DNA of 64,000 nucleotides from Sulfurospirillum sp. UCH001 (GCF_001548035.1 NZ_AP014723.1:2542001-2606000), one strand, 5' to 3'. Counted from the stretch's first letter, positions 1 to 8,243 are shown. Translations and numbers: made by a program. The notes: a model not told the origin generated them from the letters alone.

Positions 1-82
1 GCAAATTGTATTTGAAAAAGATGAGCCATTTTTAAACCTCAACCATCCGCACGAATATGAAAAAGCACAGGAACTTTTATGA
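1..82 (+). CDS. C-terminal fragment of a MobA-like molybdenum cofactor guanylyltransferase
   Basis: The reading frame is open from the window edge and ends at TGA 80-82. It gives the last 26 residues of a protein, with a tail of the form FLNLNHPHEYEKA. A similar Asn-Pro-containing ending is common at the C-terminus of MobA, the nucleotidyltransferase that attaches GMP to molybdopterin. The stop overlaps the ATG of the next gene (ATGA), so the two are probably cotranscribed and translationally coupled. Molybdoenzyme operons and moaC elsewhere in the window fit the assignment. With only a short tail visible, another nucleotidyltransferase-type protein remains possible. Confidence 0.5.
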   Translation, partial: QIVFEKDEPFLNLNHPHEYEKAQELL

Positions 83-1248
83 TCGACGCTCTGACCAAAA
101 TCTCCTCTTTTGGTGCTTTTGAAGCAAAATTGCTCACGTGTAAAAGCCCCAAGCTTTTTCTTGTCGATATTAAGCAATTTCAACGTATTAATCTTGAACA
201 TGGTGATGAGGGCGGGAACTTTGTGTTATGTGCTTTTTCGATGACACTTCAAAGCTTTGCAAAAGCTAACGATATGGAAGTTTTTCGTATCCAAGATGAT
301 AAATTCGCTCTTTTAATGGATACTCCTTTTGAGCTCTCCAAGATGGAACGTATCATCTTTGCTCTTAGTGATACCATTGAGCGCCTAAGCTATGCGTATC
401 ATAACAGAGATATTAATGTCGAAGTACACATTGGAATTAGTTTTGATCATTTTGAACCACTCGTAAAAGCACAAAAAGCACTCTTAGTCGCAAAAGCAGA
501 AAATCAACCTTTTGTTACCTATTCAGAGTTTGCCAATATCTTGATGAGTGAAAATGAAGAAGCGATAGAAAGCATGATGAAAAGTGCCATTGAAAGCGGG
601 CAAATTGTACTTCACTTCCAATCCATTGTCGATCACAATAAACAACCTTTTTACTACGAAGCACTATTGCGTTTGGCATATCATCAAACACTCCAATCGC
701 CAAAACTCTTTTTAAAAATCGCAAAAGAACGCCATTTTTATGACACACTTTTTGAAAGCATTGCAAACAAAGTCGCTGAATTTTCTGTTCAAACAGGCCT
801 TCGTCTTGCACTGAATCTCACCGCGGAAGATCTTCTCGATGCACACCATGTTGATTATTTGAAAAACTGTTTTTCAGGTAAAAATATCGTTCTGGAAGTT
901 TACTGTGAAAAAGACTCACAATTTGAGGCATTAAAAAAAGTCATGCTAGAGCTTAAACAAGCAGGGATTATGATAGCACTTGACAATGTCAAAACGCCAG
1001 CGCTTATCGAAGCATTTAAAGAGGGAATCATTGATGTTATTAAAGTCCATGGTGATCTTATTCGGAACTTTGCACTTGATGAAATAGCACAACGTACATG
1101 TCAAAAAATGGTTGAGTTAGCAAAGCAGAAAAAAATTCGTATCGTTGCTACACAACTTAATTCAAAAACAATTCTTGAGGCTGCTCGTAACCTTGATTTT
1201 GATCTTTTTCAAGGTTATATATTCGAGCAACCTCATACACTCGTGTAA
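79..1248 (+). CDS. Degenerate GGDEF-EAL domain protein, probably catalytically inactive
   Basis: A 389-residue cytoplasmic protein with no membrane segments. The N-terminal half (about 1-165) has the GGDEF fold pattern (DIKQFQRIN near 31, VFRIQDDKFALL near 67), but the GGDEF signature is reduced to QDDKF, so cyclase activity is unlikely. The C-terminal half (about 175-389) is EAL-like: YEALLRL near 195, LALNLT near 245, LEVYCE near 274 and IKVHGDLI near 327 are kept. However, the DDFG metal site reads LDNVKT and the AEGVE glutamate region reads ATQLNS. Loss of these acidic residues suggests a c-di-GMP binding or protein-interaction role rather than hydrolysis. The start overlaps the stop of the upstream mobA-like gene. 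What it regulates cannot be read from the sequence. Confidence 0.75.
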   Translation: MIDALTKISSFGAFEAKLLTCKSPKLFLVDIKQFQRINLEHGDEGGNFVLCAFSMTLQSFAKANDMEVFRIQDDKFALLMDTPFELSKMERIIFALSDTIERLSYAYHNRDINVEVHIGISFDHFEPLVKAQKALLVAKAENQPFVTYSEFANILMSENEEAIESMMKSAIESGQIVLHFQSIVDHNKQPFYYEALLRLAYHQTLQSPKLFLKIAKERHFYDTLFESIANKVAEFSVQTGLRLALNLTAEDLLDAHHVDYLKNCFSGKNIVLEVYCEKDSQFEALKKVMLELKQAGIMIALDNVKTPALIEAFKEGIIDVIKVHGDLIRNFALDEIAQRTCQKMVELAKQKKIRIVATQLNSKTILEAARNLDFDLFQGYIFEQPHTLV

Positions 1249-1260
1249 TTTTTTATAAAA

Positions 1261-2400
1261 CTATTGATCTTGCGCGTAAACTAGGGATTCCTCAATTTTC
1301 GAAAACTCTACAATTTGAAGCCCCTTATGGTCTTTCATAAAGATTTGTGCGCTTTTGAAAGTTTTAAAAGGAATAAATTCTTTCCCCATAGGACCATAAA
1401 TATCACTTCCTACGACATAAAATGCTTTTTTACCATCAATCGCTTCTGCGGTATAATAATCACTTACCAAAATTGATAGCTCAGACTCTTTATGTTTTGT
1501 ATAATTGCCCCACTTAGAAGGATTATAATAAAACTTCAATAAATCTTTTACGCCATCAAATGCAAAATTGATCTGTTTACCATTTTCGGTATAACTCATA
1601 CGTGCAGCCCATTTTGGATATTTGTAAGCAAACATACCGCATACAGGGCATTTCTCATCTTTTTCGACATGAATCATTGTTTTATGGTCATGCTGTTCAT
1701 GTGTCTCTAGACGTACAATCTCCCATAAATAGAGTGCAACTGCTTGTAGCTCTTGCTCATTGACTTCACCACACACTTGTGTTTTTTTCACATTCACTTT
1801 AAGCTCAGCAATGGAATTAAAATCATGCAAATGAATCTTTTCTTTTTGACATTTTGCATTGTAAATTTTCTCACCCATAGGGTACATACCCTTTTGCTTT
1901 TTCTTAATAAACTCATCCACATCATCCGCTAAAGAAGCTCTTGCTTTAGCAAATGTCGCATCAAAGCCCATGACCTCACCACCGTTTTCTGAAGCAAATG
2001 CTTTCGCATCCGCTTCATTTGCAAATGCGAGTTTACTTACCATACTCATGGTTCCAGGCACTTTTGATCCTACAACATAAAATGCACTTTTGGCATCAAT
2101 CAATTTTTCACTTTTCACATCAGTGACGACAATTTTAGAGATTTGAGACTGAATAGAAGGGTAATCAGCGGCAAGACATCTAATAGAACAATACTGTTTT
2201 GCAGTTCCATTTTTTAAAATTACACCATGCGATGTTTTATAATACTGCTTTAAACTCATGCCACAAATAGGACAATACGCTTTTTCATCACCTTTTTGAA
2301 TAAGCTCAGGCTCACCTGATGCCATTTTATTAAATTCTTCTGCGTGCAATCCCAATACTAAAAAAATTGAGAGAACAAATGCCCATAGGCTTTTTTGCAT
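1261..2400 (-). CDS. Secreted protein with two NosL-like domains flanking a cytochrome-like segment
   Basis: A 379-residue protein with an N-terminal signal peptide (cleavage near HAEE, residue 20). Two NosL-type modules are seen: one starts at CPICGM (C43, C46, M48) and continues to a second Cys pair motif (YCSIRC near 70), the other starts at CPVCGM near residue 250. NosL is a copper-binding accessory lipoprotein of nitrous oxide reductase, and the CxxCGM motif is its signature. Both modules end with a conserved KAFYVVGS-type strand. Between them (about 170-235) lies a segment shaped like a small cytochrome c (GEKIYNAKC and a C-terminal ALYLWEIV helix) that has no CxxCH heme site. No lipobox is seen. 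A copper or metal handling role outside the cytoplasm is likely, but the partner is unknown. It converges on the EAL gene with a 12-base gap. Confidence 0.7.
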   Translation of the reverse strand: MQKSLWAFVLSIFLVLGLHAEEFNKMASGEPELIQKGDEKAYCPICGMSLKQYYKTSHGVILKNGTAKQYCSIRCLAADYPSIQSQISKIVVTDVKSEKLIDAKSAFYVVGSKVPGTMSMVSKLAFANEADAKAFASENGGEVMGFDATFAKARASLADDVDEFIKKKQKGMYPMGEKIYNAKCQKEKIHLHDFNSIAELKVNVKKTQVCGEVNEQELQAVALYLWEIVRLETHEQHDHKTMIHVEKDEKCPVCGMFAYKYPKWAARMSYTENGKQINFAFDGVKDLLKFYYNPSKWGNYTKHKESELSILVSDYYTAEAIDGKKAFYVVGSDIYGPMGKEFIPFKTFKSAQIFMKDHKGLQIVEFSKIEESLVYAQDQ

Positions 2401-2503
2401 ACCGTACTCCTTTTAGAAAATATCGTTGAGTTTATTCCCCTAGTGTTAAATTTGTGTTAAATGTCACACAATTTACGCTCATCTTTTTAGCATATAGATG
2501 CGC

Positions 2504-2509
2504 TATAAT
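2504..2509 (+). promoter_or_regulatory. -10 box TATAAT for the Dabb gene
   Basis: TATAAT lies 24 bases upstream of the ATG at 2533, inside an AT-rich stretch and followed by an AAGGAG ribosome site. No clear TTGACA -35 is present, as is usual for sigma-70 promoters of Campylobacterota. Confidence 0.55.
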
Positions 2510-2532
2510 ATTTAAAAAATTAAGGAGTGACT

Positions 2533-2820
2533 ATGGTTAAACATATTGTTTTTTTTAAACTACCTGATAATTCTGAGGCAAATAAACAAGCCGTAAAAGA
2601 TCGCATTATGAGTATGCAAGGAAAACTTGATTTCGTAAAACATCTTGAAGTGGGACTTAACTTTTCACCAGAAGAGAGAGCCTTCGATGTTGCTCTCATT
2701 AGTGATTTTGAAACAAAAGAAGATTTACAAACCTACGCAACGCACCCTATTCATGTTGAAGTGGTTAACTTCATCAAATCACTGAATGCTGTTTCTAAAG
2801 TGGTTGATTACGAGTACTAA
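2533..2820 (+). CDS. Dabb-domain (stress-responsive A/B barrel) protein
   Basis: A 95-residue single-domain protein. The pattern VKHIVFFKL at the N-terminus, a central LEVGLNF strand and YATHPIHVEVVNFIK near the C-terminus match the dimeric alpha/beta barrel (Dabb) family. These are small cytoplasmic proteins whose substrate is usually unknown. I chose the ATG at 2533 over the in-frame GTG at 2527 because AAGGAG at 2522-2527 sits at proper distance only from the ATG. The gene overlaps the convergent transporter gene by 26 bases. Confidence 0.8.
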   Translation: MVKHIVFFKLPDNSEANKQAVKDRIMSMQGKLDFVKHLEVGLNFSPEERAFDVALISDFETKEDLQTYATHPIHVEVVNFIKSLNAVSKVVDYEY

Positions 2821-3700
2821 TTCTGTGAAGAAGTCCTTTAAAAAAAGGAAGTGACGAGATAATAGACCCTAGGACGATCAGCGAACAAGCAATCCAAATT
2901 GTATTGCTTGGAGCTGTTCGTCCAAAGAGAACAAGCATGAGCGTAGATAGAAGTGGTGTGATGTAAGAGAGCGAGCCGATCAGTTTAATATCTCCTTGCT
3001 TCATCCCATAATCCCAGACAAAAAATGCGACTCCTACAGGTCCAAGCCCTAAACCAAGGGCTGCTAAAAATTCCTGTGTTGTGGGTATATGCGTCTGCTC
3101 AAAAATCAAATGCGCGCACAATGAAAGCAAGGCACTTACACCACAAAATCCGCCAACGGATAATGTAGGAACGGACCCAAAATAGCGTGAAAGCACTGAA
3201 TAACTACTCCAAATAAACGCACAAATAAGTGCATACATATACCCTTGGGTATAGTGTGAAGAAAAAGCAATTTCTTTACCAAATCCCAATAAAACAAAAG
3301 CACCAAAAAAACCTAAAATCGCACCAATACTATGATACCAACGCAATTTTTCATTGGGTAAGAAAGCACTGAGTAACACAATAAGGAGTGGCCAAAGATA
3401 ATTAATCAAATTAGCCTCCAATGCAGGTGCACTCTTAAGGGCTAAAAAATAAAAAAAGTGATAACCAAAAAGCCCATAAATACCAACAGCCCATACTTTC
3501 CATGATAACCGAAGATGGACAATAATACCTTTACCTTCCTTGAACCATAACCCAAGTCCTATCACAAAAGCCATACTAAATGCCATACATGTAAGTTGAA
3601 AGGGAGGAATGGCAGAGGTGAAAACTGTAAAAAGTGCCAATGTAGACCACAATAAAATCGCAATAATGCCTGCGATGTTTCCTTTTTGTACATGATTCAT
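2795..3700 (-). CDS. EamA-family (DMT superfamily) membrane transporter
   Basis: A 301-residue integral membrane protein with about ten hydrophobic segments in two similar halves, the pattern of two EamA repeats. Typical elements are AIWWSTLALF-like packing near the N-terminus (LLWSTLALF), the LxxALKxxPALEANLINYLWPLL segment around 90-110 (here read in part as NLINYLWPL) and PLLSTLMLVLFG near 255. Members export amino acids, metabolites or drugs, and the substrate cannot be told here. The 3' end overlaps the convergent Dabb gene. The start ATG is divergent from pldA with a 52-base gap. Confidence 0.85.
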   Translation of the reverse strand: MNHVQKGNIAGIIAILLWSTLALFTVFTSAIPPFQLTCMAFSMAFVIGLGLWFKEGKGIIVHLRLSWKVWAVGIYGLFGYHFFYFLALKSAPALEANLINYLWPLLIVLLSAFLPNEKLRWYHSIGAILGFFGAFVLLGFGKEIAFSSHYTQGYMYALICAFIWSSYSVLSRYFGSVPTLSVGGFCGVSALLSLCAHLIFEQTHIPTTQEFLAALGLGLGPVGVAFFVWDYGMKQGDIKLIGSLSYITPLLSTLMLVLFGRTAPSNTIWIACSLIVLGSIISSLPFFKGLLHRISTRNQPL

Positions 3701-3724
3701 GATTTATATCCATTTAGATTTCGT

Positions 3725-3730
3725 TATAAT
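3725..3730 (+). promoter_or_regulatory. -10 box TATAAT for pldA
   Basis: TATAAT in the 52-base divergent gap, 22 bases before the GTG start of pldA at 3753; a GAAAGG ribosome site follows. No recognisable -35. Confidence 0.5.
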
Positions 3731-3752
3731 TTCATCTTTTGAAAGGTAACGC

Positions 3753-4799
3753 GTGAAAAAATTATTTTTGTGTGCTATTCTAGCACAAATTCCTCTCTCA
3801 CTTTTCGCCATAGATGTGAGCGATCTTGAAGCAAAAGCAACACATGGTGATGCAAAGTCAGCCTATGAGTTAGCAAAATACTATGAAACTCAAAACGATA
3901 CAGAACGTTCATTGGTATGGTATAAACATGCCGCTATTTTAAGTTTTGAAAAACAAGCTACTCAAAGTAAGGCATTGGAAACCAGTATTGCACAACAACT
4001 TCAAAAAATTGAGCGAACAGAATCAGTCTATGGCTCTTTCCTTACGTCCTATGACGATGATGAAGAGACAAAAAACTCTGTACTGCAAATGGTTTCTAAA
4101 ACATTTGATATTGCTCCATACAAAATGAACTATCTCTTACCATACACTTATGACAACGTCCAACATAACGACAGAGAACATCAAGAGACAAAATTTCAAG
4201 TCAGTTTTCAAAAAGGTTTGACCGACAACCTTTTAGGCTTACATGAAAGCTTCGTGGTAGCCTATACCCAAACATCATGGTGGCAAACAGCAGCGGACTC
4301 CGCACCATTTCGTGAAACAAACTACCAACCTGAGCTTTTTATGATTATGCCCCATTGGGATCATGATAGTTTCATTAAGGCGTATCAATTTGGTATCGTT
4401 CATCAATCCAACGGACAAGATACCCCAAAATCACGCTCTTGGAATAGGCTCTATGCCAAAGCCTTTTTCCAAGCAGGTGGACTTGTAATTTCACCTCGTG
4501 TGTGGTACCGTATTCCAGAAAGTGCAGCAACCGATGACAATCCGAACATTGATGATTATTTAGGGTATGGTGATTTAGAATTGATGTATCCGTGGAAGCA
4601 ACAAAACTTTAAACTTTTAATTCGTAACAACATGCACTCAGACAATAACCGAGGTGCTGTCCAATTTGACTGGACATTCCCTCTTTGGGAGCAAAATTTA
4701 TTTGGATATATTCAACTATACAGCGGATATGCAGAGAGTCTTATTGATTATGACAAACGAACAGATCGTATTGGTATAGGATTTGCGCTTTCACGCTAA
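3753..4799 (+). CDS. pldA: Outer membrane phospholipase A
   Basis: A 348-residue precursor that starts with GTG and carries a signal peptide ending near FAID (residue 20). The catalytic site of outer membrane phospholipase A is clear: HQSNGQ gives His217 and Ser219, and WNR gives Asn231. The His-to-Asn spacing of 14 equals that of the E. coli enzyme (142 and 156). The remaining C-terminal part alternates hydrophobic and polar residues as a 12-strand barrel should. Residues about 20-75 look like a Sel1/TPR helical repeat (GDAKSAYELAKYYE, WYKHAAI), an addition compared with the E. coli protein. The enzyme hydrolyses acyl chains of phospholipids in the outer membrane. It has its own -10 box and is followed by a strong hairpin terminator, so it is probably monocistronic. 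Confidence 0.93.
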   Translation: MKKLFLCAILAQIPLSLFAIDVSDLEAKATHGDAKSAYELAKYYETQNDTERSLVWYKHAAILSFEKQATQSKALETSIAQQLQKIERTESVYGSFLTSYDDDEETKNSVLQMVSKTFDIAPYKMNYLLPYTYDNVQHNDREHQETKFQVSFQKGLTDNLLGLHESFVVAYTQTSWWQTAADSAPFRETNYQPELFMIMPHWDHDSFIKAYQFGIVHQSNGQDTPKSRSWNRLYAKAFFQAGGLVISPRVWYRIPESAATDDNPNIDDYLGYGDLELMYPWKQQNFKLLIRNNMHSDNNRGAVQFDWTFPLWEQNLFGYIQLYSGYAESLIDYDKRTDRIGIGFALSR

Positions 4800-4810
4800 A
4801 AAAGAAGAGA

Positions 4811-4840
4811 ATCTCCACCTTTAAAAGGTGGAGATTTTTT
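4811..4840 (+). terminator. Rho-independent terminator of pldA
   Basis: A perfect 10-bp stem (4811-4820 with 4826-4835) with a five-base loop, followed by a run of T to 4840. It begins 12 bases after the pldA stop and may also end transcripts of the opposing RRM gene. Confidence 0.85.
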
Positions 4841-4849
4841 GAAAACGTC

Positions 4850-5128
4850 TTAGTTGAAATCTCTTGGAGATCTTCTTGGACGCTCTTCGCGAGGTCTAGC
4901 TTCATTAACTTTTAAAGTTCTTCCACCAATCTCTTTTTCATTTGTTGCTTCAATTGCAGCTTTTGCTTCTGAATCATTTGGCATTTCAACAAAACCGAAA
5001 CCTTTTGATCTTCCAGTCTCTCTATCACTGATGATTCTTGCACTTGATACTTCACCATACGCTGAGAACATCTCTTTAAGTTGATCTCCCGTCATCTCAT
5101 ACTTCACATTGCCCACGTAAATATTCAT
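4850..5128 (-). CDS. RRM-domain RNA-binding protein
   Basis: A 92-residue protein that is nearly all one RNA recognition motif: RNP-2 is NIYVGNV at the N-terminus and RNP-1 is KGFGFVEM near residue 44. A short basic tail (RPREERPRRSPRD) follows. Such cold-shock-like single-RRM proteins bind single-stranded RNA in the cytoplasm. A good ribosome site (GAGGAGT) lies before the ATG, and about 225 bases of leader and intergenic DNA separate it from the divergent moaC. The specific target RNA is unknown. Confidence 0.9.
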   Translation of the reverse strand: MNIYVGNVKYEMTGDQLKEMFSAYGEVSSARIISDRETGRSKGFGFVEMPNDSEAKAAIEATNEKEIGGRTLKVNEARPREERPRRSPRDFN

Positions 5129-5326
5129 TTACCGTACTCCTCATTTTTGGATCACTCACGTTACCTTTTGCCCGTAACTTTCGCTAACCTTAAGATAACA
5201 TTGAACGACTTTACGAAATCATTGTAGCATAAAATCAAGATTTCTAAGTAGAGAGACGCTTGTTTTTCCCAATAATGAGAAAAAATGACACACTCTTATC
5301 ACGCACTCTCTTAAGAGAAATGGTGT

Positions 5327-5332
5327 TATAAT
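5327..5332 (+). promoter_or_regulatory. -10 box TATAAT for the moaC operon
   Basis: TATAAT 24 bases before the ATG of moaC, with GAGGGG as ribosome site in between. The rest of the divergent gap (5129-5326) shows no gene. Confidence 0.55.
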
Positions 5333-5356
5333 AATTTAAAAAACAAAGAGGGGCGA

Positions 5357-5836
5357 ATGCAACTAACCCATTTAGATGAAAAAGATCGACCAAAAATGGT
5401 TGATGTGAGTGATAAGGCGGAGAGTTTTAGGGTTGCCGTTGCAAGCGGCATTATTACCATGAGCCAAGTCGCATTCGATATGATTATTTCACAACAAACT
5501 AAAAAAGGCCCTGTTCTTCAAACGGCTGTTATTGCTGCCATTCTTGGAACAAAACGCACCAGCGATCTTATTCCAATGTGTCACCCTTTGATGCTCACTT
5601 CAGTCAATTGTGATGTCGAAGAACTTCCAGCGCTTCCTGGTTTTAAATTAACTGTTACCGCTAAACTCAAAGGACAAACAGGTGTTGAGATGGAAGCGTT
5701 AACAGGCGTAAGTATTGGCCTATTGACTATTTACGATATGTCAAAAGCCATTGATAAATCTATGGTCATTAGTGATATTCGCCTTGAATCTAAAAGTGGA
5801 GGTAAAAGTGGAAACTACACCCGAACTACAGCTTGA
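5357..5836 (+). CDS. moaC: Cyclic pyranopterin monophosphate synthase MoaC
   Basis: A 159-residue protein, the usual MoaC length. The family motifs are present: VDVSDK near the N-terminus, PMCHPLMLT near residue 75, [11 protein letters not shown] near 113 and the lysine-rich KSGGKSG ending that contributes to the active site. With MoaA it converts GTP via 3',8-cyclo-dihydro-GTP into cPMP, the first step of molybdenum cofactor synthesis. This fits the two molybdoenzyme operons in the window. It heads an operon with the DUF493 gene (29-base overlap) and perhaps the helical-protein gene after it. Confidence 0.95.
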   Translation: MQLTHLDEKDRPKMVDVSDKAESFRVAVASGIITMSQVAFDMIISQQTKKGPVLQTAVIAAILGTKRTSDLIPMCHPLMLTSVNCDVEELPALPGFKLTVTAKLKGQTGVEMEALTGVSIGLLTIYDMSKAIDKSMVISDIRLESKSGGKSGNYTRTTA

Positions 5837-6065
5837 TTATCCATGCAAATGGGAATACAAACTAGTCCTTAGCAGTGAACACAATGTAGTAAGCATTGTT
5901 GAGGAGGTACTTCAAGAGCGTATTTGCGAAGTCCGTAAATCTCAGAATAGCACAAAAGGAAATTACGCAAGTTATACGCTGAGTGTACTTGTTCACAATG
6001 CCGATGATCGTAAAATGCTTTTTCATATGCTCAAAGCACACCAACATATAAAATTCGTACTGTAA
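5808..6065 (+). CDS. DUF493 (YbeD-like) small regulatory-fold protein
   Basis: An 85-residue protein with the ACT-like pattern of the DUF493/YbeD family ([10 protein letters not shown] at the start, [10 protein letters not shown] near 60, then a helix and a final KFVL strand). I chose GTG at 5808, inside the end of moaC, because GGAGGT at 5798-5803 lies five bases upstream. Starting farther upstream would add residues that only translate moaC in another frame. The 29-base overlap suggests translational coupling. E. coli YbeD has been linked to lipoate metabolism, but no function follows here. Confidence 0.75.
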   Translation: METTPELQLDYPCKWEYKLVLSSEHNVVSIVEEVLQERICEVRKSQNSTKGNYASYTLSVLVHNADDRKMLFHMLKAHQHIKFVL

Positions 6066-6076
6066 GAGAGGTCAAC

Positions 6077-7330
6077 ATGGAATCAACGTACACCATTTTT
6101 TTAGCTACACTCAAAGAGAAAAAAGAACACTCGGAGCTTTTCAAGCTAATTAGCGAGCTTACATTTGAGCTTTCTCGCAAAAAAATTCAACGTCTTAAAG
6201 ATGAGAATAACATCCATAACCGTATCGGGGAACTCTTTGAGCTTTACTGCAAAGCACTCCATGACGAAGGGCTTAAATCTCCTCGTGCGATTAGCGCCGT
6301 CATTGATGGTCTCTTAAAAGCTACAAGTTCTGATAAAGAGGCGTTTTTATATAGAACGATTTATGAGAAAGAGCAACTCGAAAAGAGTATTTTTGCACAA
6401 AAACAGCAAATACGCTCAACCATTTCAGAAACATTTAGTGTTCTTGAGGCTCACATTTCAGCGATGCAGCCTGAAACAAAAGAGAGCGCTTTAACGGCTC
6501 TTCACGATGCAAAACTTCGTGGTATTGAGATGCTAGGAATTCTTAGAGAAACGACCCAAGAAGCGCTGCTCACCACATTAGAAAAAGGCAGTGATATTGC
6601 CGATACCATTCATGAAATCACTAAAAATCTAAGCTTTCAAACCATTTCAGAGGGTGATCTTACCAAACAACGTATCATTGATATCTCAAATACCATTATC
6701 TCTGCAAGTGTAGATATTGCCGATGAAGATTTAGGACATGCTAAAGAGATACTTGAAGGCTCAATCAATGGTGTCAAAGAAGGTATTACCAAAGCAATTG
6801 ATAAATTTAAAAATGATCTCAAATATGCTCCAACAGAGGCTATGGAAGGACTTTTAGAGACTGATCTTACAGAACTTCGCAAAGAACTCTTACGCATGGA
6901 CGAACAATTCATCACGCTTTTAGAAGTGCTCGCATCACAAAGTGAAGGTATTTCTGCAAGTATTATCAGAGAGATGATTAAAGAGATGAACAGTTCAGCG
7001 GCAAAAATTATGCGTGCAGCGAATGATGCTAAAGAAGTCATCAGTGAACGCATTGAACAACTCAAAGCAGAAGCATCTGTTTTTGAGAAAACATTTAAAG
7101 ACAAAGCAGAGAAAAAATTCGAATCACTCAAAAAAGATGTGAATGAACTTGAGAAAAAAGCATCTGCAAAAGTAGAATCACTCAAACAGTTTGAGTTTGA
7201 AAGTGATAAAGCAAAACACGTTGCACAAGAGGCAAAAAAACTTGGATTCCGTGCGTGGGAAGTTGCAAAACATGTAATGGATGGCGCCGTCAAAGGTGCA
7301 AAAGAAGCGATGAAAAAAGAGGATAAATAA
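6077..7330 (+). CDS. Long helical/coiled-coil protein of unknown function
   Basis: A 417-residue protein with no signal peptide or membrane segment. It is almost wholly helical: alternating charged and hydrophobic heptads, Glu/Lys-rich towards the end (AEKKFESLKKDVNELEKKAS near 350), and Ala-rich helices at the C-terminus (AWEVAKHVMDGAVKGAKEAM). I see no catalytic motif. The repeated Ile/Ser/Ala helices resemble membrane-associated or apolipoprotein-like helical bundles. The start has an AGAGAGG ribosome site and follows the DUF493 gene by 11 bases, so it is probably in the moaC operon, though a functional link to cofactor synthesis is not implied. I do not recognise the family with certainty. 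Confidence 0.7.
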   Translation: MESTYTIFLATLKEKKEHSELFKLISELTFELSRKKIQRLKDENNIHNRIGELFELYCKALHDEGLKSPRAISAVIDGLLKATSSDKEAFLYRTIYEKEQLEKSIFAQKQQIRSTISETFSVLEAHISAMQPETKESALTALHDAKLRGIEMLGILRETTQEALLTTLEKGSDIADTIHEITKNLSFQTISEGDLTKQRIIDISNTIISASVDIADEDLGHAKEILEGSINGVKEGITKAIDKFKNDLKYAPTEAMEGLLETDLTELRKELLRMDEQFITLLEVLASQSEGISASIIREMIKEMNSSAAKIMRAANDAKEVISERIEQLKAEASVFEKTFKDKAEKKFESLKKDVNELEKKASAKVESLKQFEFESDKAKHVAQEAKKLGFRAWEVAKHVMDGAVKGAKEAMKKEDK

Positions 7331-7337
7331 TCCTCCA

Positions 7338-7370
7338 TTTACAGGTAAGATGATTTATCTTACCTGTAAA
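7338..7370. terminator. Hairpin between convergent genes
   Basis: A perfect 13-bp stem (7338-7350 with 7358-7370) and a seven-base loop, eight bases after the stop of the helical-protein gene and eight before the stop of the opposing gene. No long T-run follows on either strand, so its efficiency as a terminator is uncertain. Confidence 0.6.
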
Positions 7371-7377
7371 GACTTAC

Positions 7378-7887
7378 CTACTGCGCTTTTGGCGCATTAA
7401 AGACTATATTTAAAATCTCATCATTCGTTTTACCACTCGCTTTTGCGATCTCTAAGACAGATTGTTTACTGGATGCTAAGATTTGTTTTTGAGCTAACAT
7501 TTTTATCATCATTTCATCATCTAAATCTACAAACGCAGCTACTTTAGAAAGAGGTGCATTCATCATTGCTCCAATGATTTTACCTTTAGGATTGACTCCT
7601 TTTTCTTGCGGAGTTACCAATGGAGGCAGTACAAACGCCAAAATTATAACAAGTCCAAATAAGAGGGAAAGTACTGTAGAACGCTTTTTAAAGTAAGAGA
7701 GAAAACCATTCCAATTTTTGAGTAAATGCAAACACGAAATAACCACAAAAGCAAAACCTAACCAGATGTGAAGTGCTTCACTGGAGAGGACGCGAATTTT
7801 AAAATACATCATGACACCTGTGATGGATACAACGGCAAACATAACCATCAATAAGGCACTTAATACATTTCTAGGGATAACATTCAT
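7378..7887 (-). CDS. DUF4405-like membrane protein, possible heme-binding transporter or sensor
   Basis: A 169-residue protein with three hydrophobic helices in the first 95 residues (about 6-27, 35-55 and 73-91), followed by a soluble tail to 169. Two histidines in the second helix region (ALHIWLGF and SCLHLLKNW, near residues 40 and 55) are the pattern of DUF4405/cytochrome b-like membrane domains and could be heme ligands. The tail (residues 100-169) resembles a helical, DNA-binding-like or coupling domain (DEILNIVF at the end). GAAGGAG precedes the ATG. It seems to stand alone. The role is not known. Confidence 0.6.
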   Translation of the reverse strand: MNVIPRNVLSALLMVMFAVVSITGVMMYFKIRVLSSEALHIWLGFAFVVISCLHLLKNWNGFLSYFKKRSTVLSLLFGLVIILAFVLPPLVTPQEKGVNPKGKIIGAMMNAPLSKVAAFVDLDDEMMIKMLAQKQILASSKQSVLEIAKASGKTNDEILNIVFNAPKAQ

Positions 7888-7945
7888 CTATAACTCCTTC
7901 ATTTTCGGACGAAATTATAGATGCCTTATGTTAACCCTTTGTTAA

Positions 7946-8194
7946 TTACTCAATTCCTTGCGAGTGCATAAACATGACTTTATCGGCAACCAACTTGACT
8001 TTGATATAATGTTTTTCATCACCCCATGTACAGTCGCTCATACCGGCCAATGAGTCACATTTTGTTGCTTTTCCCAAAATATCGGTTACTTGAGTGTAAC
8101 TCATGCCCACTTGAATTTTGTCATAATTCTCTTTGCTTAATTTGGTACATCCCGTAAAAACAAGCAATGCTAAGGCCATCATGATATATCGCAT
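7946..8194 (-). CDS. Small SmpA/OmlA-like lipoprotein
   Basis: An 82-residue lipoprotein. The lipobox VFTGC gives the lipidated cysteine near residue 16, followed by KIQVGMSYTQVTDILGKAT, the helix-turn pattern of the BamE/SmpA and DUF3862 fold. Two further cysteines (CDSLAGMSDC) could form a disulfide outside the cytoplasm. I chose ATG 8194 and not the in-frame GTG six bases earlier, because AAGGAG lies at the right distance from this ATG. It is probably anchored in the outer membrane or periplasmic face; its partner is unknown. Confidence 0.75.
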   Translation of the reverse strand: MRYIMMALALLVFTGCTKLSKENYDKIQVGMSYTQVTDILGKATKCDSLAGMSDCTWGDEKHYIKVKLVADKVMFMHSQGIE

Positions 8195-8243
8195 GCACAC
8201 TCCTTAAATCGATCTTAGCAATAGACTAGCATATTTTTTCTTT

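Noticed and set aside
5751-5807. A longer start for the DUF493 protein
   Set aside because: The extra residues only read moaC in another frame, and the ribosome site GGAGGT points to the GTG at 5808.
6637-7338. A 233-codon open frame antisense to the helical-protein gene
   Set aside because: It is a shadow of a strongly biased coding sequence (Ser/Ala-rich, no ribosome site, no family features).
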